NCBI RefSeq assembly: GCF_937888285.1
Contig: NZ_CALART010000011.1
Coordinates: 310,001 to 374,000 of the forward strand
DNA from: an uncultured Aquimonas sp.
GTDB taxonomy: Bacteria > Pseudomonadota > Gammaproteobacteria > Xanthomonadales > Xanthomonadaceae
DNA: 64,000 nucleotides
Direction of reading: 5' to 3'
Numbering within the stretch: position 1 is the stretch's first letter; every line of letters begins with the position of its first letter. Of the stretch, positions 8,776 through 18,035 are shown piece by piece. The notes below the pieces were generated by a model. That model saw nothing but the letters and a program-made list of their open reading frames with translations, was not told where the DNA came from and ran no database searches. A program made the translations under genes and the position numbers.

Positions 8776-10143
8776 TCAGTCGGCGGCTTCCAGCGCCTGC
8801 GCCAGCCGCTCCACGCCAATCACCTCCATGTCCTTGATGCTGCCGCGACGCGGCAGGTTCGCCTTGGGCACGATCGCGCGCTTGAAGCCGTGGCTGGCCG
8901 CCTCGCGCAGACGCTCCTCCCCGTTCGGCACCGGGCGGATCTCGCCCGAGAGGCCGACCTCGCCGAAAGAGATCGTTTTCTCGGCCGGCGCGCGATTGCG
9001 GTAGGACGACAGCACGGCCAGCAGCACCGGCAGGTCGGCCGCGGTCTCCTGCACGCGAATCCCGCCGACGACGTTGACGAACACGTCCTGGTCGAACACC
9101 GCCAGCCCGCCGTGTCGATGCAGCACCGCCAGCAGCATCGCCAGACGGTTCTGCTCCAGGCCCAGCGACACGCGGCGCGGATTCGACAGCGAGCTCTGGT
9201 CCACCAGCGCCTGGACTTCGACCAGCAGCGGTCGCGTGCCCTCGCGGGTGACCATGACGATGCTGCCGGGGGTCTCGGCCAAGGTGCCGGAGAGGAACAT
9301 GGCCGACGGGTTCGGCACCTCGCGCAGGCCGCGATCGCCCATCGCGAATACGCCCAGCTCGTTGACCGCGCCGAAGCGGTTCTTGAAAGCGCGCAGCACG
9401 CGGAAGCGGCTGCCGGATTCGCCTTCGAAGTACAGCACCGCATCGACCATGTGCTCCAGCACGCGCGGACCGGCGATGCCGCCCTCCTTGGTGACATGGC
9501 CGACCAGGAAAATGCTGGTGCCCTGCTCCTTGGCGTGGCGCACCAACCGCGCCGCCGATTCGCGGACCTGGCTGACCGATCCGGGGGCAGCAGGCAGTTG
9601 CTCGGAGTGGATGGTCTGGATCGAATCGATCACCGCCAGCCGCGGCTTCTCGGCATTGAGATGCGCGACGATGCGCTCGACGCAGGTCTCGGTCAGGCAG
9701 TTCAGGCCCGCCAGTGAAAGCCCTAGCCGCGAGGCCCGGTTGGCGACTTGGCCCAGGCTTTCCTCGCCGGTGACATAAAGCCCCGGCAGGCGGCTGCCCA
9801 GCGCGTCCAGGGTCTGCAGCAGCAGGGTCGACTTGCCGATGCCGGGATCGCCGCCGATCAGCACCACCGAGCCCTCAACCAGTCCGCCACCCAGCACGCG
9901 GTCGAACTCGCCGATGCCCACCTCGGTGCGCGACTCCACGCCCTGCGGCACCTGATCGAGGCGGGTGACCTTGGCCTGCAGGCCGCCACCGGCGTAGCCG
10001 GCGCGGCGCGTGGCGGCGGCAGCGGGCGTCTCGACGAATTCGGTGAGCGTGTTCCAGGCGCCGCAGTCCGGGCACTGGCCCTGCCACTTGCTGGAGTTGC
10101 CGCCGCATTCGCTGCAGACGTAGGAGATCTTCGACTTGGCCAC
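8776..10143 (-). CDS. radA: DNA repair protein RadA
   Basis: The 455-residue protein has a four-cysteine zinc finger (C10, C13, C24, C27), a RecA-like ATPase with Walker A GGDPGIGKSTLLL (about 92-104), the KNRFG motif (FKNRFGAVNELG) and a Lon-protease-like C-terminal domain. It is a branch-migrating helicase acting in recombination. The start is a GTG at 10143, giving the usual MAKSK-like N terminus after a GGAAG ribosome-binding site. An ATG 39 nt upstream is possible but adds residues absent from the family. It is convergent with the PilZ gene (30 nt gap). Confidence 0.95.
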   Translation of the reverse strand: MAKSKISYVCSECGGNSSKWQGQCPDCGAWNTLTEFVETPAAAATRRAGYAGGGLQAKVTRLDQVPQGVESRTEVGIGEFDRVLGGGLVEGSVVLIGGDPGIGKSTLLLQTLDALGSRLPGLYVTGEESLGQVANRASRLGLSLAGLNCLTETCVERIVAHLNAEKPRLAVIDSIQTIHSEQLPAAPGSVSQVRESAARLVRHAKEQGTSIFLVGHVTKEGGIAGPRVLEHMVDAVLYFEGESGSRFRVLRAFKNRFGAVNELGVFAMGDRGLREVPNPSAMFLSGTLAETPGSIVMVTREGTRPLLVEVQALVDQSSLSNPRRVSLGLEQNRLAMLLAVLHRHGGLAVFDQDVFVNVVGGIRVQETAADLPVLLAVLSSYRNRAPAEKTISFGEVGLSGEIRPVPNGEERLREAASHGFKRAIVPKANLPRRGSIKDMEVIGVERLAQALEAAD

Positions 10144-10346
10144 GCGGGCTTCCTGATCAAGAGCCGGGGCGCAATCTAGCAAGGCCGCGGTCGCATCGGA
10201 TGAGAGCCGGCGGGTCGCCCGGCTTCATGGGCACGCTCCCACGCCGCCGGTGGCCGCCGGCGCGACGGCCGCCGCTTTCTGACACAATCGGCAGCCCTCA
10301 GCGGGCACCGGCGACCGCATTGCGCGCCCGCCCCCGAACCAGACGC

Positions 10347-11615
10347 ATGGACGACATACCCCTAAGCCTGCTGTTCTCCGCCCTCGGCATCCTGCTGGTG
10401 TTCTCGGCGTTCTTCTCCGGATCGGAGACAGCGCTGATGTCGATCAACCGCTATCGACTGATGCATCTGGCGCGAGAAGGCAGCCGCGGCGCGCGGCTCG
10501 CGCAGCAGCTTCTGGAACAGCCGGAGCGCCTGATCGGGCTGATCCTGCTGGGCAACAACTTCGTCAATATCTCGGCCTCGGCGATCACCACCATCGCTTT
10601 CGTTCGCATCGCGGGCGAAGCGGGCGTGCTGGTGGGGACGGCCGTACTGACGGTCGTGGTGCTGATCTTTTCCGAGGTCGCACCGAAGACGCTGGCCGCC
10701 CTGCGTCCGGAGCGCGTCGCCTTGCCGGCGTCCTACATTCTCTGGCCGCTGCTCAAGTGCAGCTTTCCGCTGGTATGGCTCGTAAACCGTCTGGCAGCAG
10801 GCGTGCTGTGGCTGGCCGGCCACCGCGAACCCGCGGGCGACGCCCACGCACTCTCCGCCGCCGAACTGCGCACCCTGCTCGAAGAGGGCGGCCGCATGAT
10901 TCCGGAGAAGCATCGCCAGATGCTGCTCAACATCCTCGCCCTCGAAGAAGCCAAGGTCGAGGACATCATGGTCCCGCGCAACGAGATCGAAGGGCTGGAT
11001 CTCGATGCGGACCCGGCCGAGCTGCGCGCCCGCCTGGCGCGCTTCCCCTTCAGCCGCGCACCGGTGTATCGCGGCAGCGTCGACCAGGTGCTCGGCATCC
11101 TGCACCTGCGCAACCTGATCGACACGCCCGCCGAGAAGATCACTCCGGACTTCATCGAGTCGCGCCTGCGCAAACCCTACTTCGTGCCCGAAGGCACGCC
11201 GCTGACCAAGCAGATGCTGGAGTTCCAGCGGGTCAAGCGGCGGGTCGGCCTGGTCGTGGACGAATACGGCGACATCGTCGGCCTGGTGACCCTGCCGGAC
11301 ATCCTCGAAGAGATCGTCGGCGACTTCGTCAGCGCGCCGGGGCAGAACACCCGGCGCATCCAGCACGCCGCCGACGGCAGCCTGCTGATCGACGGCCGCA
11401 CCCCGCTGCACAACATCAACCGCCATCTCGGCTGGGAGCTGCCCACCGACGAGTTCAGCACCTTGAACGGCCTCATCGTGGGCAGCCTGGAAGCCCTGCC
11501 GGAGGCCGGTGCCGAGCTGGAAGTCGAAGGCCTGCGGATGCGCGTCGAGGCAATCGGCGACAACGTGGTGCAGCGGGTGCGGGTATTTCCGCCCGAATCC
11601 GCCGCCGACGGCTAG
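10347..11615 (+). CDS. CorC/HlyC-family membrane protein (DUF21-CBS-CorC)
   Basis: The 422-residue protein begins MDDIPLSLLFSALGIL. It has a DUF21/CNNM membrane domain (about 1-190) with FFSGSETALMSINRYRL, two CBS motifs (VEDIMVPRNEIEGLDL and VGLVVDEYGDIVGLVT) and a C-terminal CorC_HlyC domain. Relatives (YfjD/CorB/MpfA) act in magnesium or cobalt efflux or resistance. I chose the ATG at 10347, because the longer frame from 10200 adds 49 basic residues. A strong hairpin follows the stop. Confidence 0.9.
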   Translation: MDDIPLSLLFSALGILLVFSAFFSGSETALMSINRYRLMHLAREGSRGARLAQQLLEQPERLIGLILLGNNFVNISASAITTIAFVRIAGEAGVLVGTAVLTVVVLIFSEVAPKTLAALRPERVALPASYILWPLLKCSFPLVWLVNRLAAGVLWLAGHREPAGDAHALSAAELRTLLEEGGRMIPEKHRQMLLNILALEEAKVEDIMVPRNEIEGLDLDADPAELRARLARFPFSRAPVYRGSVDQVLGILHLRNLIDTPAEKITPDFIESRLRKPYFVPEGTPLTKQMLEFQRVKRRVGLVVDEYGDIVGLVTLPDILEEIVGDFVSAPGQNTRRIQHAADGSLLIDGRTPLHNINRHLGWELPTDEFSTLNGLIVGSLEALPEAGAELEVEGLRMRVEAIGDNVVQRVRVFPPESAADG

Positions 11616-11638
11616 CTCACGCCGGAGCGCAAAAACAA

Positions 11639-11668
11639 ACGGCCGCCTGTGCGAAGCACGGCGGCCGT
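11639..11668. terminator. Bidirectional terminator between the corC-like gene and tRNA-Thr
   Basis: The stem ACGGCCGCC/GGCGGCCGT is extended inside by GTGC-GAA-GCAC and flanked by GGTTTT on one side and A-rich sequence (T-rich on the minus strand) on the other. It can stop both the rightward corC-like transcript and the leftward tRNA transcript. Confidence 0.85.
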
Positions 11669-11677
11669 CTGGTTTTC

Positions 11678-11753
11678 TGGTGCCGGAAACAGGAGTCGAA
11701 CCTGCGACCTACGCATTACGAATGCGCCGCTCTACCAACTGAGCTATTCCGGC
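11678..11753 (-). tRNA. tRNA-Thr (anticodon CGT)
   Basis: The minus strand folds as a full 76-nt cloverleaf. It has acceptor GCCGGAA/TTCCGGC, D arm GCTC..GAGC, anticodon stem GCGCA/TGCGT with loop TTCGTAA (anticodon CGT, reading ACG), T arm GCAGG-TTCGACT-CCTGT, and encoded CCA. It lies 60 nt downstream of ispH on the same strand. Confidence 0.97.
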
Positions 11754-11813
11754 GAAGAGCCGCGAAGTTTAGGCAGGTCCGCGCACCGGGTCAACGCAGG
11801 GCGCGGATCACGC

Positions 11814-12764
11814 TCAGGCAACCAGGGTGATGCGCAGTTCCTTGGGCAGGGCGAAGATCACGTTCTCGGGTTCACCCTCCAGCTGGCGGACGCCGCTGGC
11901 GCCGAGCTCGCGCAGGCGATCGACCACACCCTGCACAAGCAGCTCCGGCGCGGAGGCGCCTGCAGTCAGGCCGATGCGCTGACGCCCCGCAAGCCAGGCG
12001 GGGTCGATGTGCTCGGCGCCGTCGATGAGGTAGGCCGGCACGCCCTGCTTTTCGGCCAACTCGCGCAGGCGGTTCGAGTTCGAGCTGTTGACTGAACCCA
12101 CCACCAGCAGCAGATCGCAGGTTTCCGCCAGCCGGCGCACGGCGTCCTGACGGTTCTGGGTGGCGTAGCAGATGTCGTCCTTGCGCGGACCGACGATGGC
12201 CGGGAAGCGCTCGCGCAGGGCCTCGATGATGCCGCGGGTGTCATCCACCGACAGCGTCGTCTGGGTGGTGTAGGCCAGGTTCTCGGGCTGCCCCACATCG
12301 AGCCGCGCGACGTCGCCCACGTCCTCGACGAGATAGATGCGGCCACCGGCGCTCTCGGCGTTCCACTGACCCATCGTGCCTTCGACCTCGGGGTGGCCGG
12401 CATGGCCGATCAGCACCACGTCGCGCCCGGCGCGGCAGTGCTGGGCCACCTCCATATGCACCTTGGTGACCAGCGGACAGGTCGCGTCGAACACCTTCAG
12501 GCCGCGCCGCGCCGCCTCGCCGCGCACGGCCTGCGACACACCATGGGCGCTGAAGATCACGGTCGCGCCGTCGGGCACCTGGTCGAGCTCTTCGACGAAG
12601 ACGGCGCCGCGCGCGCGCAGGTCTTCCACGACGTAGCGGTTGTGCACCACTTCGTGGCGGACATAGATGGGAGCGCCGAAGAGTTCCAGCGCACGCTTGA
12701 CGATTTCGATGGCGCGGTCGACGCCAGCGCAGAAACCGCGGGGGTTGGCGAGCAGGATGTCCAT
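11814..12764 (-). CDS. ispH: 4-hydroxy-3-methylbut-2-enyl diphosphate reductase
   Basis: The 316-residue enzyme begins [19 protein letters not shown]. It contains the three iron-sulfur cysteines (PRGFCAGV near residue 12, [11 protein letters not shown] near 96 and a later one in the [10 protein letters not shown] region) and the substrate motifs EVVHN and TQTTLS. It makes IPP and DMAPP in the last step of the MEP isoprenoid pathway. A longer frame upstream to 12953 is arginine-rich and not part of the family. Divergent from the secreted hydrolase gene; 207 nt separate them. Confidence 0.96.
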   Translation of the reverse strand: MDILLANPRGFCAGVDRAIEIVKRALELFGAPIYVRHEVVHNRYVVEDLRARGAVFVEELDQVPDGATVIFSAHGVSQAVRGEAARRGLKVFDATCPLVTKVHMEVAQHCRAGRDVVLIGHAGHPEVEGTMGQWNAESAGGRIYLVEDVGDVARLDVGQPENLAYTTQTTLSVDDTRGIIEALRERFPAIVGPRKDDICYATQNRQDAVRRLAETCDLLLVVGSVNSSNSNRLRELAEKQGVPAYLIDGAEHIDPAWLAGRQRIGLTAGASAPELLVQGVVDRLRELGASGVRQLEGEPENVIFALPKELRITLVA

Positions 12765-12971
12765 TCGCGGAGTGTAGCGCGCGACCTGTGGCGAGCCGAG
12801 ACGCTCGGGCTTCGCTGCAGCGCAGAATGCGTTCAGCCTGGGTTTCAGCCTAGCCTCCATGCGCTGGCGTAGGGGAGGAGAACCGCAGCCGATCGAGCTG
12901 CTGCCCTCGGGACGCCGGCACCGTCGCAGCCATCCTGCTGCCGGCGGACTCATTCCCTGGGGAGGGAACCA

Positions 12972-14909
12972 ATGAAGTTGAAGCCTCTGGCGCTCTGCAG
13001 CGCCTCCTTGTTCGCGTGCGCCGCGCTGGCGTCACCCGTCCACGCCTCGATGTTCAAGCAACTGGCCGGCCCGCCCTCGGAGATGGCGCTGATGCGCGCG
13101 CCCTCGCCCGCAGCGGGGGCGATCCACTCGAAGTCGGCCTTGATCCCGGTCGATCTCGTCGCCGACAAGTCCGGCCGCCAGAGCTGGCGCATGCAGGTTC
13201 CCGTCGAGCGCGCGGAGCTGCAGGTGCTGCTGCTCGCAGGCGATGCGCATGGCTGGGAACTCGGCCTGCGCGGCCCCTCCGGGCAGCTCTACAAGGCGCG
13301 CGACCTCGCCGCCAAGGTGGCGCCCGGCGAGTTCGGCCTGGAAGGCGAGCGCCACGTCTCCGAGCTGTACCAGTTCGGCCGCCTGCAGAAGGGCGGCTGG
13401 TCGCTCGAGGTCTCGGCGCCGGCCGACGCCCCGCGCCGCGGCTTCCTGCTGATCGAGGGCGATTCGGGCACCGAACTCAGCTCGCATCCCACGCATCTCG
13501 ACTTCCACGCCGGCGGCAGCATCGGCCTGACCGCGCAGCTCAGCGCCGAGTCGAAGTCGGGCGTGGTCCTGGGGCCCGAGGCTGGCCAGGTCGACGAAGC
13601 GTGGATCCAGGTCACGCGCGCCGACGGCTCGATCGAGAAGATCGCGATGTTCGATGATGGTCTGCACGCCGATGGCGAAGCCGGCGACGGCCTGTACGGC
13701 GGCGCGTTCGCCGCCGGCGAGCCTGGCCTGCTGAATGCACAGGTGCTGGTCAAGGGCCGCAATGCCGCCGGCGTCGAGCTGATCCGTACCGCCGAGCACG
13801 TCATTCCTGTGGTCGAAGCCCAGCTGAGTCTGGGCCGACAGGCGCAGGCCGTGATGGCCAAGAGCGGTGGGCCGGGACGGCTGCAGCTGCAGGTGCCCGC
13901 GACCGCGGCGAAGAAGGGCGGCCACTACCGGGCCGTCGGCGAAGTCTGGGGACGCGACGCCAAGGGCGCCGAGCTGCCGATCGCCTGGGTGGGCGGCATG
14001 GTGGAGGTCAGCGGCGGCGCCATCGAACTCGGCTTCGACGAGCGCTGGGTGGCCAAGGCCGGGGCACAGGGGCCGTTCGAGCTGCGCAACCTGCGCGTCG
14101 AGGATCCCGACCATTTCGTTGCCCTGGCGAAAGCCGAGCGCATCCCGCTGGGCATGACGGTCTCGGCGCAGAAGTACGCCGCCGTCGATCTCGAGATCGA
14201 CGAGCTGATGACCCAAGGCCCGCGTCCGGCGGAACTGTCCTCGAAGGCGGTGGGCAGCCGGCTGATCCTGGTGCACGGCTACTGCTCTGGCGGGGTCTGG
14301 CCGGCCAGCCAGTTCAGCAATGCCTCGACCTTTTTGGATGCCAACCAGAACCGCACCCACGACCAGTTCGCCCAGCGCCTCCGGACCTTCGGATCCAGCT
14401 GGAACTCGTTCGGCACCGTGGCCCACAGCCAGGGCGGGGCGGCCTCGCTGCACCTGTATGCCTACTACTGGAGCGGCCTCGACAATGCCACCGGCGCCCG
14501 CCTCATACAGTCGGTCGGCACGCCCTATCAGGGCACCAACCTGGCCGGCGTGCTGGCGGCCCTCGGCGGCATCTTCGGGGTTGGCTGCGGCACCAACAGC
14601 AACCTGACCTACAGCGGTGCGGCCAGCTGGCTGGCCGGCGTACCGACCTGGGCCCGCGGCAAGGTCAACTACTACAGCACCGCCTTCCGCACAACCAACT
14701 GGTACACCAACGACTACTGCAACTTCGCCTCGGACCTGGTGCTCAGCGACCCCGAGGACGGCACGGTCGAGCGCACCTATGCCCAGCTGCCGGGCGGCAT
14801 CAACCGCGGGCATGCGAGCGGGCAATGCCATACCGCCGGCATGCGCGACCCGGCGCAGTATCTGGACGCCTCGCGCAATTCGGTGATGAACAGCAACGCG
14901 GCACGCTGA
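12972..14909 (+). CDS. Secreted protein with Ig-like N-terminal region and alpha/beta-hydrolase domain
   Basis: The 645-residue protein has a Sec signal peptide ([25 protein letters not shown]) after a GGAGG ribosome-binding site. Residues about 30-420 are beta-rich with repeated Gly-Asp turns. Residues about 425-640 resemble a lipase: [11 protein letters not shown] (oxyanion strand) and [17 protein letters not shown], where the nucleophile elbow is A-H-S-Q-G instead of G-x-S-x-G. HTAGMRDP near the end may supply a histidine. Several cysteines suggest disulfides. The layout is like proteins annotated as conditioned medium factor in related bacteria, from memory only. The substrate is unknown. 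Confidence 0.65.
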   Translation: MKLKPLALCSASLFACAALASPVHASMFKQLAGPPSEMALMRAPSPAAGAIHSKSALIPVDLVADKSGRQSWRMQVPVERAELQVLLLAGDAHGWELGLRGPSGQLYKARDLAAKVAPGEFGLEGERHVSELYQFGRLQKGGWSLEVSAPADAPRRGFLLIEGDSGTELSSHPTHLDFHAGGSIGLTAQLSAESKSGVVLGPEAGQVDEAWIQVTRADGSIEKIAMFDDGLHADGEAGDGLYGGAFAAGEPGLLNAQVLVKGRNAAGVELIRTAEHVIPVVEAQLSLGRQAQAVMAKSGGPGRLQLQVPATAAKKGGHYRAVGEVWGRDAKGAELPIAWVGGMVEVSGGAIELGFDERWVAKAGAQGPFELRNLRVEDPDHFVALAKAERIPLGMTVSAQKYAAVDLEIDELMTQGPRPAELSSKAVGSRLILVHGYCSGGVWPASQFSNASTFLDANQNRTHDQFAQRLRTFGSSWNSFGTVAHSQGGAASLHLYAYYWSGLDNATGARLIQSVGTPYQGTNLAGVLAALGGIFGVGCGTNSNLTYSGAASWLAGVPTWARGKVNYYSTAFRTTNWYTNDYCNFASDLVLSDPEDGTVERTYAQLPGGINRGHASGQCHTAGMRDPAQYLDASRNSVMNSNAAR

Positions 14910-14927
14910 AGTCAGAGGCGGTATCCG

Positions 14928-14956
14928 GCAAGGCCCGCCCCTGAGGCGGGCCTTGC
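14928..14956 (+). terminator. Terminator after the secreted hydrolase gene
   Basis: A perfect 12-bp stem (GCAAGGCCCGCC/GGCGGGCCTTGC) with a 5-nt loop starts 18 nt after the stop codon. The tail is short and not strongly T-rich. Confidence 0.75.
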
Positions 14957-14971
14957 TGTCTGCGCACGCTT

Positions 14972-15002
14972 AGAGCATGTGGGAGCCATCCACCTACTGC
15001 GG
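14972..15002 (+). repeat. Dispersed repeat, copy A
   Basis: A 31-nt sequence starting AGAGCATGTG and ending TACTGCGG matches 16050-16081 at about five of every six positions. The two copies are in the same orientation and bracket oxyR. The first lies just after the hairpin of the upstream gene. Confidence 0.6.
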
Positions 15003-15105
15003 ACGGCGGTGGCGGCAGCGGGCGCGATAATTCACCCAGTCAATGCAATTTGATCCCGAGATCGCTGGATACTATTGCTTTGACTCCTCACCCTCGAGCC
15101 GCGCC

Positions 15106-16050
15106 ATGAACCTCCGCGACCTCCGCTACCTGGTGGCCCTCGCCGAACTCCGGCATTTCGGCCGCGCGGCCGAAGCCTGCTTCGTCAGCCAGCCCACCCT
15201 GTCGACCCAGATCAAGAAGATCGAGGACGAACTCGGCGTGACCCTGGTCGAGCGCGCGCCGCGCAAGGTGATGCTGACCGAGGCGGGCGCCGAGATCGCC
15301 CAGCGCGCGCGGGTCGTGCTCAACGAGATCGAGCAGATCCGCGCGATCGCGCGGCGCAGCCTGGACCCGGAGGCCGGCAGTCTCAAGCTCGGCATCTTCC
15401 CGACGCTGGGGCCCTATCTGCTGCCGCATGTCGTCCCCCTGCTGCGCGAGCGCTTTCCGCGGATGGAGCTGCTGCTCACCGAGGAAAAGACCGAGATCCT
15501 GCTGCAGCTGCTGCAGGAAGGGCGCATTGATGCGGCCGTGCTGGCCCTGCCCCTCCACGAGGATCAACTGCACGCCGAGCTGCTGTTCGAGGAGCCCTTC
15601 GTGCTGGCCGTACCCGCCGAGCACGCCTTGGCCGGCCGCAGCCGGCTCGGGCTGCACGACATCGCCGACCAGCGCGTGCTGCTGCTGGACGAGGGCCACT
15701 GCCTGCGGGACCAGGCGCTGGATGTCTGCCATCTGGCGGGCGCCAGCGAAAAGGACGGCTTCCGCGCCACCAGCCTCGAAACCCTGCGGCAGATGGTGGC
15801 CGCCGGCGTCGGCGTGACCCTGCTGCCCTTGCTGGCCGTGCAGCCGCCGGTGCCGCGCTCGGAGAGCCTCAAGCTGCTCCGGTTCACCGACTCCAGCCCG
15901 ACCCGCCAGATCGCCTTGGTATGGCGCAAGTCCTCGGCGCACGCCGAGTTCCTGCTCAAGGTCGCCGGAGTGCTGTCGGCGCTTCCTCCGGACCTCCTGT
16001 CGCCGGCCTCCTTGCTGGACGATCCGCCCACCGGCCGGCGGGCTCACTGA
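15106..16050 (+). CDS. oxyR: Hydrogen-peroxide sensor and transcription activator OxyR
   Basis: The 314-residue LysR-type regulator begins MNLRDLRYLVALAELRHFGRAA, with the winged helix-turn-helix at about residues 18-37 (FVSQPTLSTQIKK). The redox cysteines are C199 (DEGHCLRDQ) and C208 (LDVCHL), at exactly the E. coli OxyR positions. Peroxide forms the C199-C208 disulfide and switches the activator on. I start at 15106, because an ATG 63 nt upstream adds residues absent from the family. No catalase or ahp gene is adjacent. Copies of a 31-nt repeat flank it. Confidence 0.94.
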   Translation: MNLRDLRYLVALAELRHFGRAAEACFVSQPTLSTQIKKIEDELGVTLVERAPRKVMLTEAGAEIAQRARVVLNEIEQIRAIARRSLDPEAGSLKLGIFPTLGPYLLPHVVPLLRERFPRMELLLTEEKTEILLQLLQEGRIDAAVLALPLHEDQLHAELLFEEPFVLAVPAEHALAGRSRLGLHDIADQRVLLLDEGHCLRDQALDVCHLAGASEKDGFRATSLETLRQMVAAGVGVTLLPLLAVQPPVPRSESLKLLRFTDSSPTRQIALVWRKSSAHAEFLLKVAGVLSALPPDLLSPASLLDDPPTGRRAH

Positions 16051-16081
16051 GAGCATGTGAGAACCATCCCCCATACTGCGG
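16050..16081 (+). repeat. Dispersed repeat, copy B
   Basis: A 32-nt sequence (AGAGCATGTGAGAACCATCC.. to ..ATACTGCGG) begins at the last base of the oxyR stop codon. It is the same-orientation partner of 14972-15002. I see no open frame or hairpin in it. Confidence 0.6.
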
Positions 16082-16179
16082 TCGCCTCTGGACGCCTCCG
16101 CTACGGGGTCCGGGCTCTTCACACGCACTGAGCCCACCGGTGCAGCGCCCTGCCAGAGCGGCACTCGTCCACGGCTCCC

Positions 16180-16581
16180 TCAGCCACGCCGCCAGAGCAG
16201 GGCATCGAGGCTGTCCTCATCGTCTGCAGGCGCAGCGTCCCGCGCGCGGCCGGCGCGTACGCGGCCCTGCACCAGCGGCACGCCCTCGGCACGCAGGCGC
16301 TCGCACTGCTCATGCCAGGCGCTGGAACCCGCCGGAAACGCGATGCGTCCATCGGCCCGCAACACGCGATGCCAGGGCAGGTCCTGCTCGGTAGAGGCCA
16401 GCACCTTGGCGACAAGTCGCGCATGCCGTGGCCAGCCGGCGGCGCGTGCCACCTCGGCGTAGGAGCGCACCTCGCCGGCAGGAATCGCAGCCACCGCGGC
16501 AAGGATCGCCCGAGTGCGCGCGAGCGCAGCATCGGTATCCGTCTGGGAAAAGGCCGCGTGCGATCGAGCCATGCGCTGCAT
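16180..16581 (-). CDS. Alkyltransferase-like DNA-binding protein (ATL)
   Basis: The 133-residue protein has the DNA-binding domain of O6-alkylguanine-DNA methyltransferases (IPAGEVRSYAEVARAAGWPRHARLVAKVL, in part). The active-site PCHR motif is PWHRV at residues 69-73, with tryptophan in place of the alkyl-accepting cysteine. This is the mark of ATL proteins (E. coli YbaZ type), which flip out O6-alkylguanine and flag it for nucleotide excision repair. The start could also be the ATG at 16572. It is divergent from the next gene by 66 nt. The C-terminal 30 residues are acidic and not conserved in my reading. Confidence 0.82.
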   Translation of the reverse strand: MQRMARSHAAFSQTDTDAALARTRAILAAVAAIPAGEVRSYAEVARAAGWPRHARLVAKVLASTEQDLPWHRVLRADGRIAFPAGSSAWHEQCERLRAEGVPLVQGRVRAGRARDAAPADDEDSLDALLWRRG

Positions 16582-16647
16582 CGGGTCCGAGGGCGGTGAC
16601 GGGGCTGGTAGCATACGGCCTTCACCTTTCCGGTCGACTTTACCGCC

Positions 16648-17055
16648 ATGCAGAACTTCGAACAGGTACGCGCCCATGTCGCGCCCCACTACACCGTGTC
16701 CCGCAGCGAGCCCTACCTGATCGGCATCGAGCTGACCCTGAACAATGGCGCGCGCCACCAGGGCCTGTTCCTCACCGAACTGGAAGACGAGGATGGCCGC
16801 AAGTTCCTGCGCATCAGCACGGCGCTGGCGCCGACCACCGGCCTCGACTGCAAGCGCGCCCTGGCCTTCAACTGGGAGCAGCGGGTCGGCTATCTGGCGA
16901 TCTCCGAGCTCGACGGCCTGACCTACCTGCAGCTCTGCGAGAACCGGCCGCTGCAGGGCCTGACGGCGGCCGAGATCGATCGCCTCATTCTTGAGATTGG
17001 CGGACTCGGCGATCGCATGGAGCGCGCCCTGTCCGCAGGTGGCGATCTGTTCTGA
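16648..17055 (+). CDS. Conserved small cytoplasmic protein, function unknown
   Basis: The 135-residue protein has no signal or membrane segment. It reads as an alternating alpha/beta fold (FEQVRAHVAPHYTV.. YLIGIELTLNNGARHQGLFL ..) with an amphipathic C-terminal helix, which recalls the small YbjN/secretion-chaperone-like class. I cannot name a family with confidence. It is divergent from the ATL gene and convergent with phoU (43-nt gap, with a GC-rich imperfect repeat GCGCGCGGCCTGCAGGCCGCGCGC acting as a likely hairpin). Confidence 0.6.
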   Translation: MQNFEQVRAHVAPHYTVSRSEPYLIGIELTLNNGARHQGLFLTELEDEDGRKFLRISTALAPTTGLDCKRALAFNWEQRVGYLAISELDGLTYLQLCENRPLQGLTAAEIDRLILEIGGLGDRMERALSAGGDLF

Positions 17056-17098
17056 GAGCGCTGAGCAACCGTGCGCGCGGCCTGCAGGCCGCGCGCGC

Positions 17099-17818
17099 TC
17101 AGGGGCGGGAGGCGTCGGCCGCCAAGCGCGCTTTCGGGTGGCGCACGTCGCGGCCCTCGACCAGGTAGAACACATAGCCGGCGATGTTCTTGGCGTGGTC
17201 GCCGATGCGCTCCAGCGATTTCAGCGCGAACAGCGCCTGCACGCCTGCGGCGACCGCCGCCGGGCTCTCCGACATCAGCTGGGTCAGCTGGCCGACGCTG
17301 GCCTTGTAGGCCTTGTCGAGGCGGTCGTCATCGCGCCGGGTGCGCTCGGCCTGCTGCAGGTCGAGTCGCACCAGCGCATCCAGCGCGCCGCGCAGCATGC
17401 TCGCCGAGATCTTCGACAGCCCGCCGATTTCGGCCACCATCGGCACCTCGACACGGTCGCCGCTGGCATCCATCAGGCGCTGCGCGATCTTCGCAAGCTT
17501 CTTGGACTCGTCGCCAATGCGCTCCAGGTCGTTGACCGTCTTCGACAGGGTGAGGATGGTGCGCAGGTCCACGCCCAGCGGTGCGCGCAGCGCGATCAGC
17601 TGGGCGATCTCCTCGTCGGCACGCAATTCATAGCGATCGATCTCGCGGTCGCCTTCGACCACGCGCTCGGCCAACTCCATGTCGCGCTGCTCAAGCGCGC
17701 GCATGCCCAGCCGCAGCTGCTCCTCGACGCCCGCGCCCATCTTGATGACGAGGTCGCGCAGGGTCGCGAGGTCCTCGTCGTACTTCTTCAGGGTGTGGCC
17801 TCCCGCTACCAGCGACAT
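17099..17818 (-). CDS. phoU: Phosphate-signalling protein PhoU
   Basis: The 239-residue protein consists of two three-helix repeats. The family's acidic metal-binding motifs are visible: ADEEIAQLIALRAPLGVDLRTI in the first half and LKSLERIGDHAKNIAGYVFYL at the end (E/DxxxD pairs). PhoU links the Pst transporter to PhoR and lowers phosphate-regulon activity when phosphate is plentiful. Start MSLVAGGHTLKKYDEDL; a longer frame to 17932 is Arg/Cys-rich and rejected. No pst genes are adjacent, so it is separated from its usual operon here or they lie elsewhere. Confidence 0.93.
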   Translation of the reverse strand: MSLVAGGHTLKKYDEDLATLRDLVIKMGAGVEEQLRLGMRALEQRDMELAERVVEGDREIDRYELRADEEIAQLIALRAPLGVDLRTILTLSKTVNDLERIGDESKKLAKIAQRLMDASGDRVEVPMVAEIGGLSKISASMLRGALDALVRLDLQQAERTRRDDDRLDKAYKASVGQLTQLMSESPAAVAAGVQALFALKSLERIGDHAKNIAGYVFYLVEGRDVRHPKARLAADASRP

Positions 17819-18035
17819 CTGCACTCCTTGGGGCCCGCCGCGGGCCGGATGTCTTGTTGTCCTGCGACGCACGCGGCGTCGATGCGCCACGTTACAACAA
17901 GCCGGTGCGCACGACGGCGACCGTCGCCCCACCGTTCAGATGCGGCACATGCGCAAGCACTCGCCTTGGCCGCGCCGGGATCACGAACACGCAACTCAGG
18001 GCGGGTAAAGTGGCGCATCGCCAGTCTCGCGCCCC

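Noticed and set aside
11509..11742. Plus-strand frame over the antisense of tRNA-Thr
   Set aside because: The stretch ETGVEPATYALRMRRSTN is a tRNA-antisense artefact common in annotations.
16180..16581. O6-methylguanine-DNA methyltransferase
   Set aside because: The acceptor cysteine is tryptophan (PWHRV), so alkyl transfer is not possible; it is an ATL protein.
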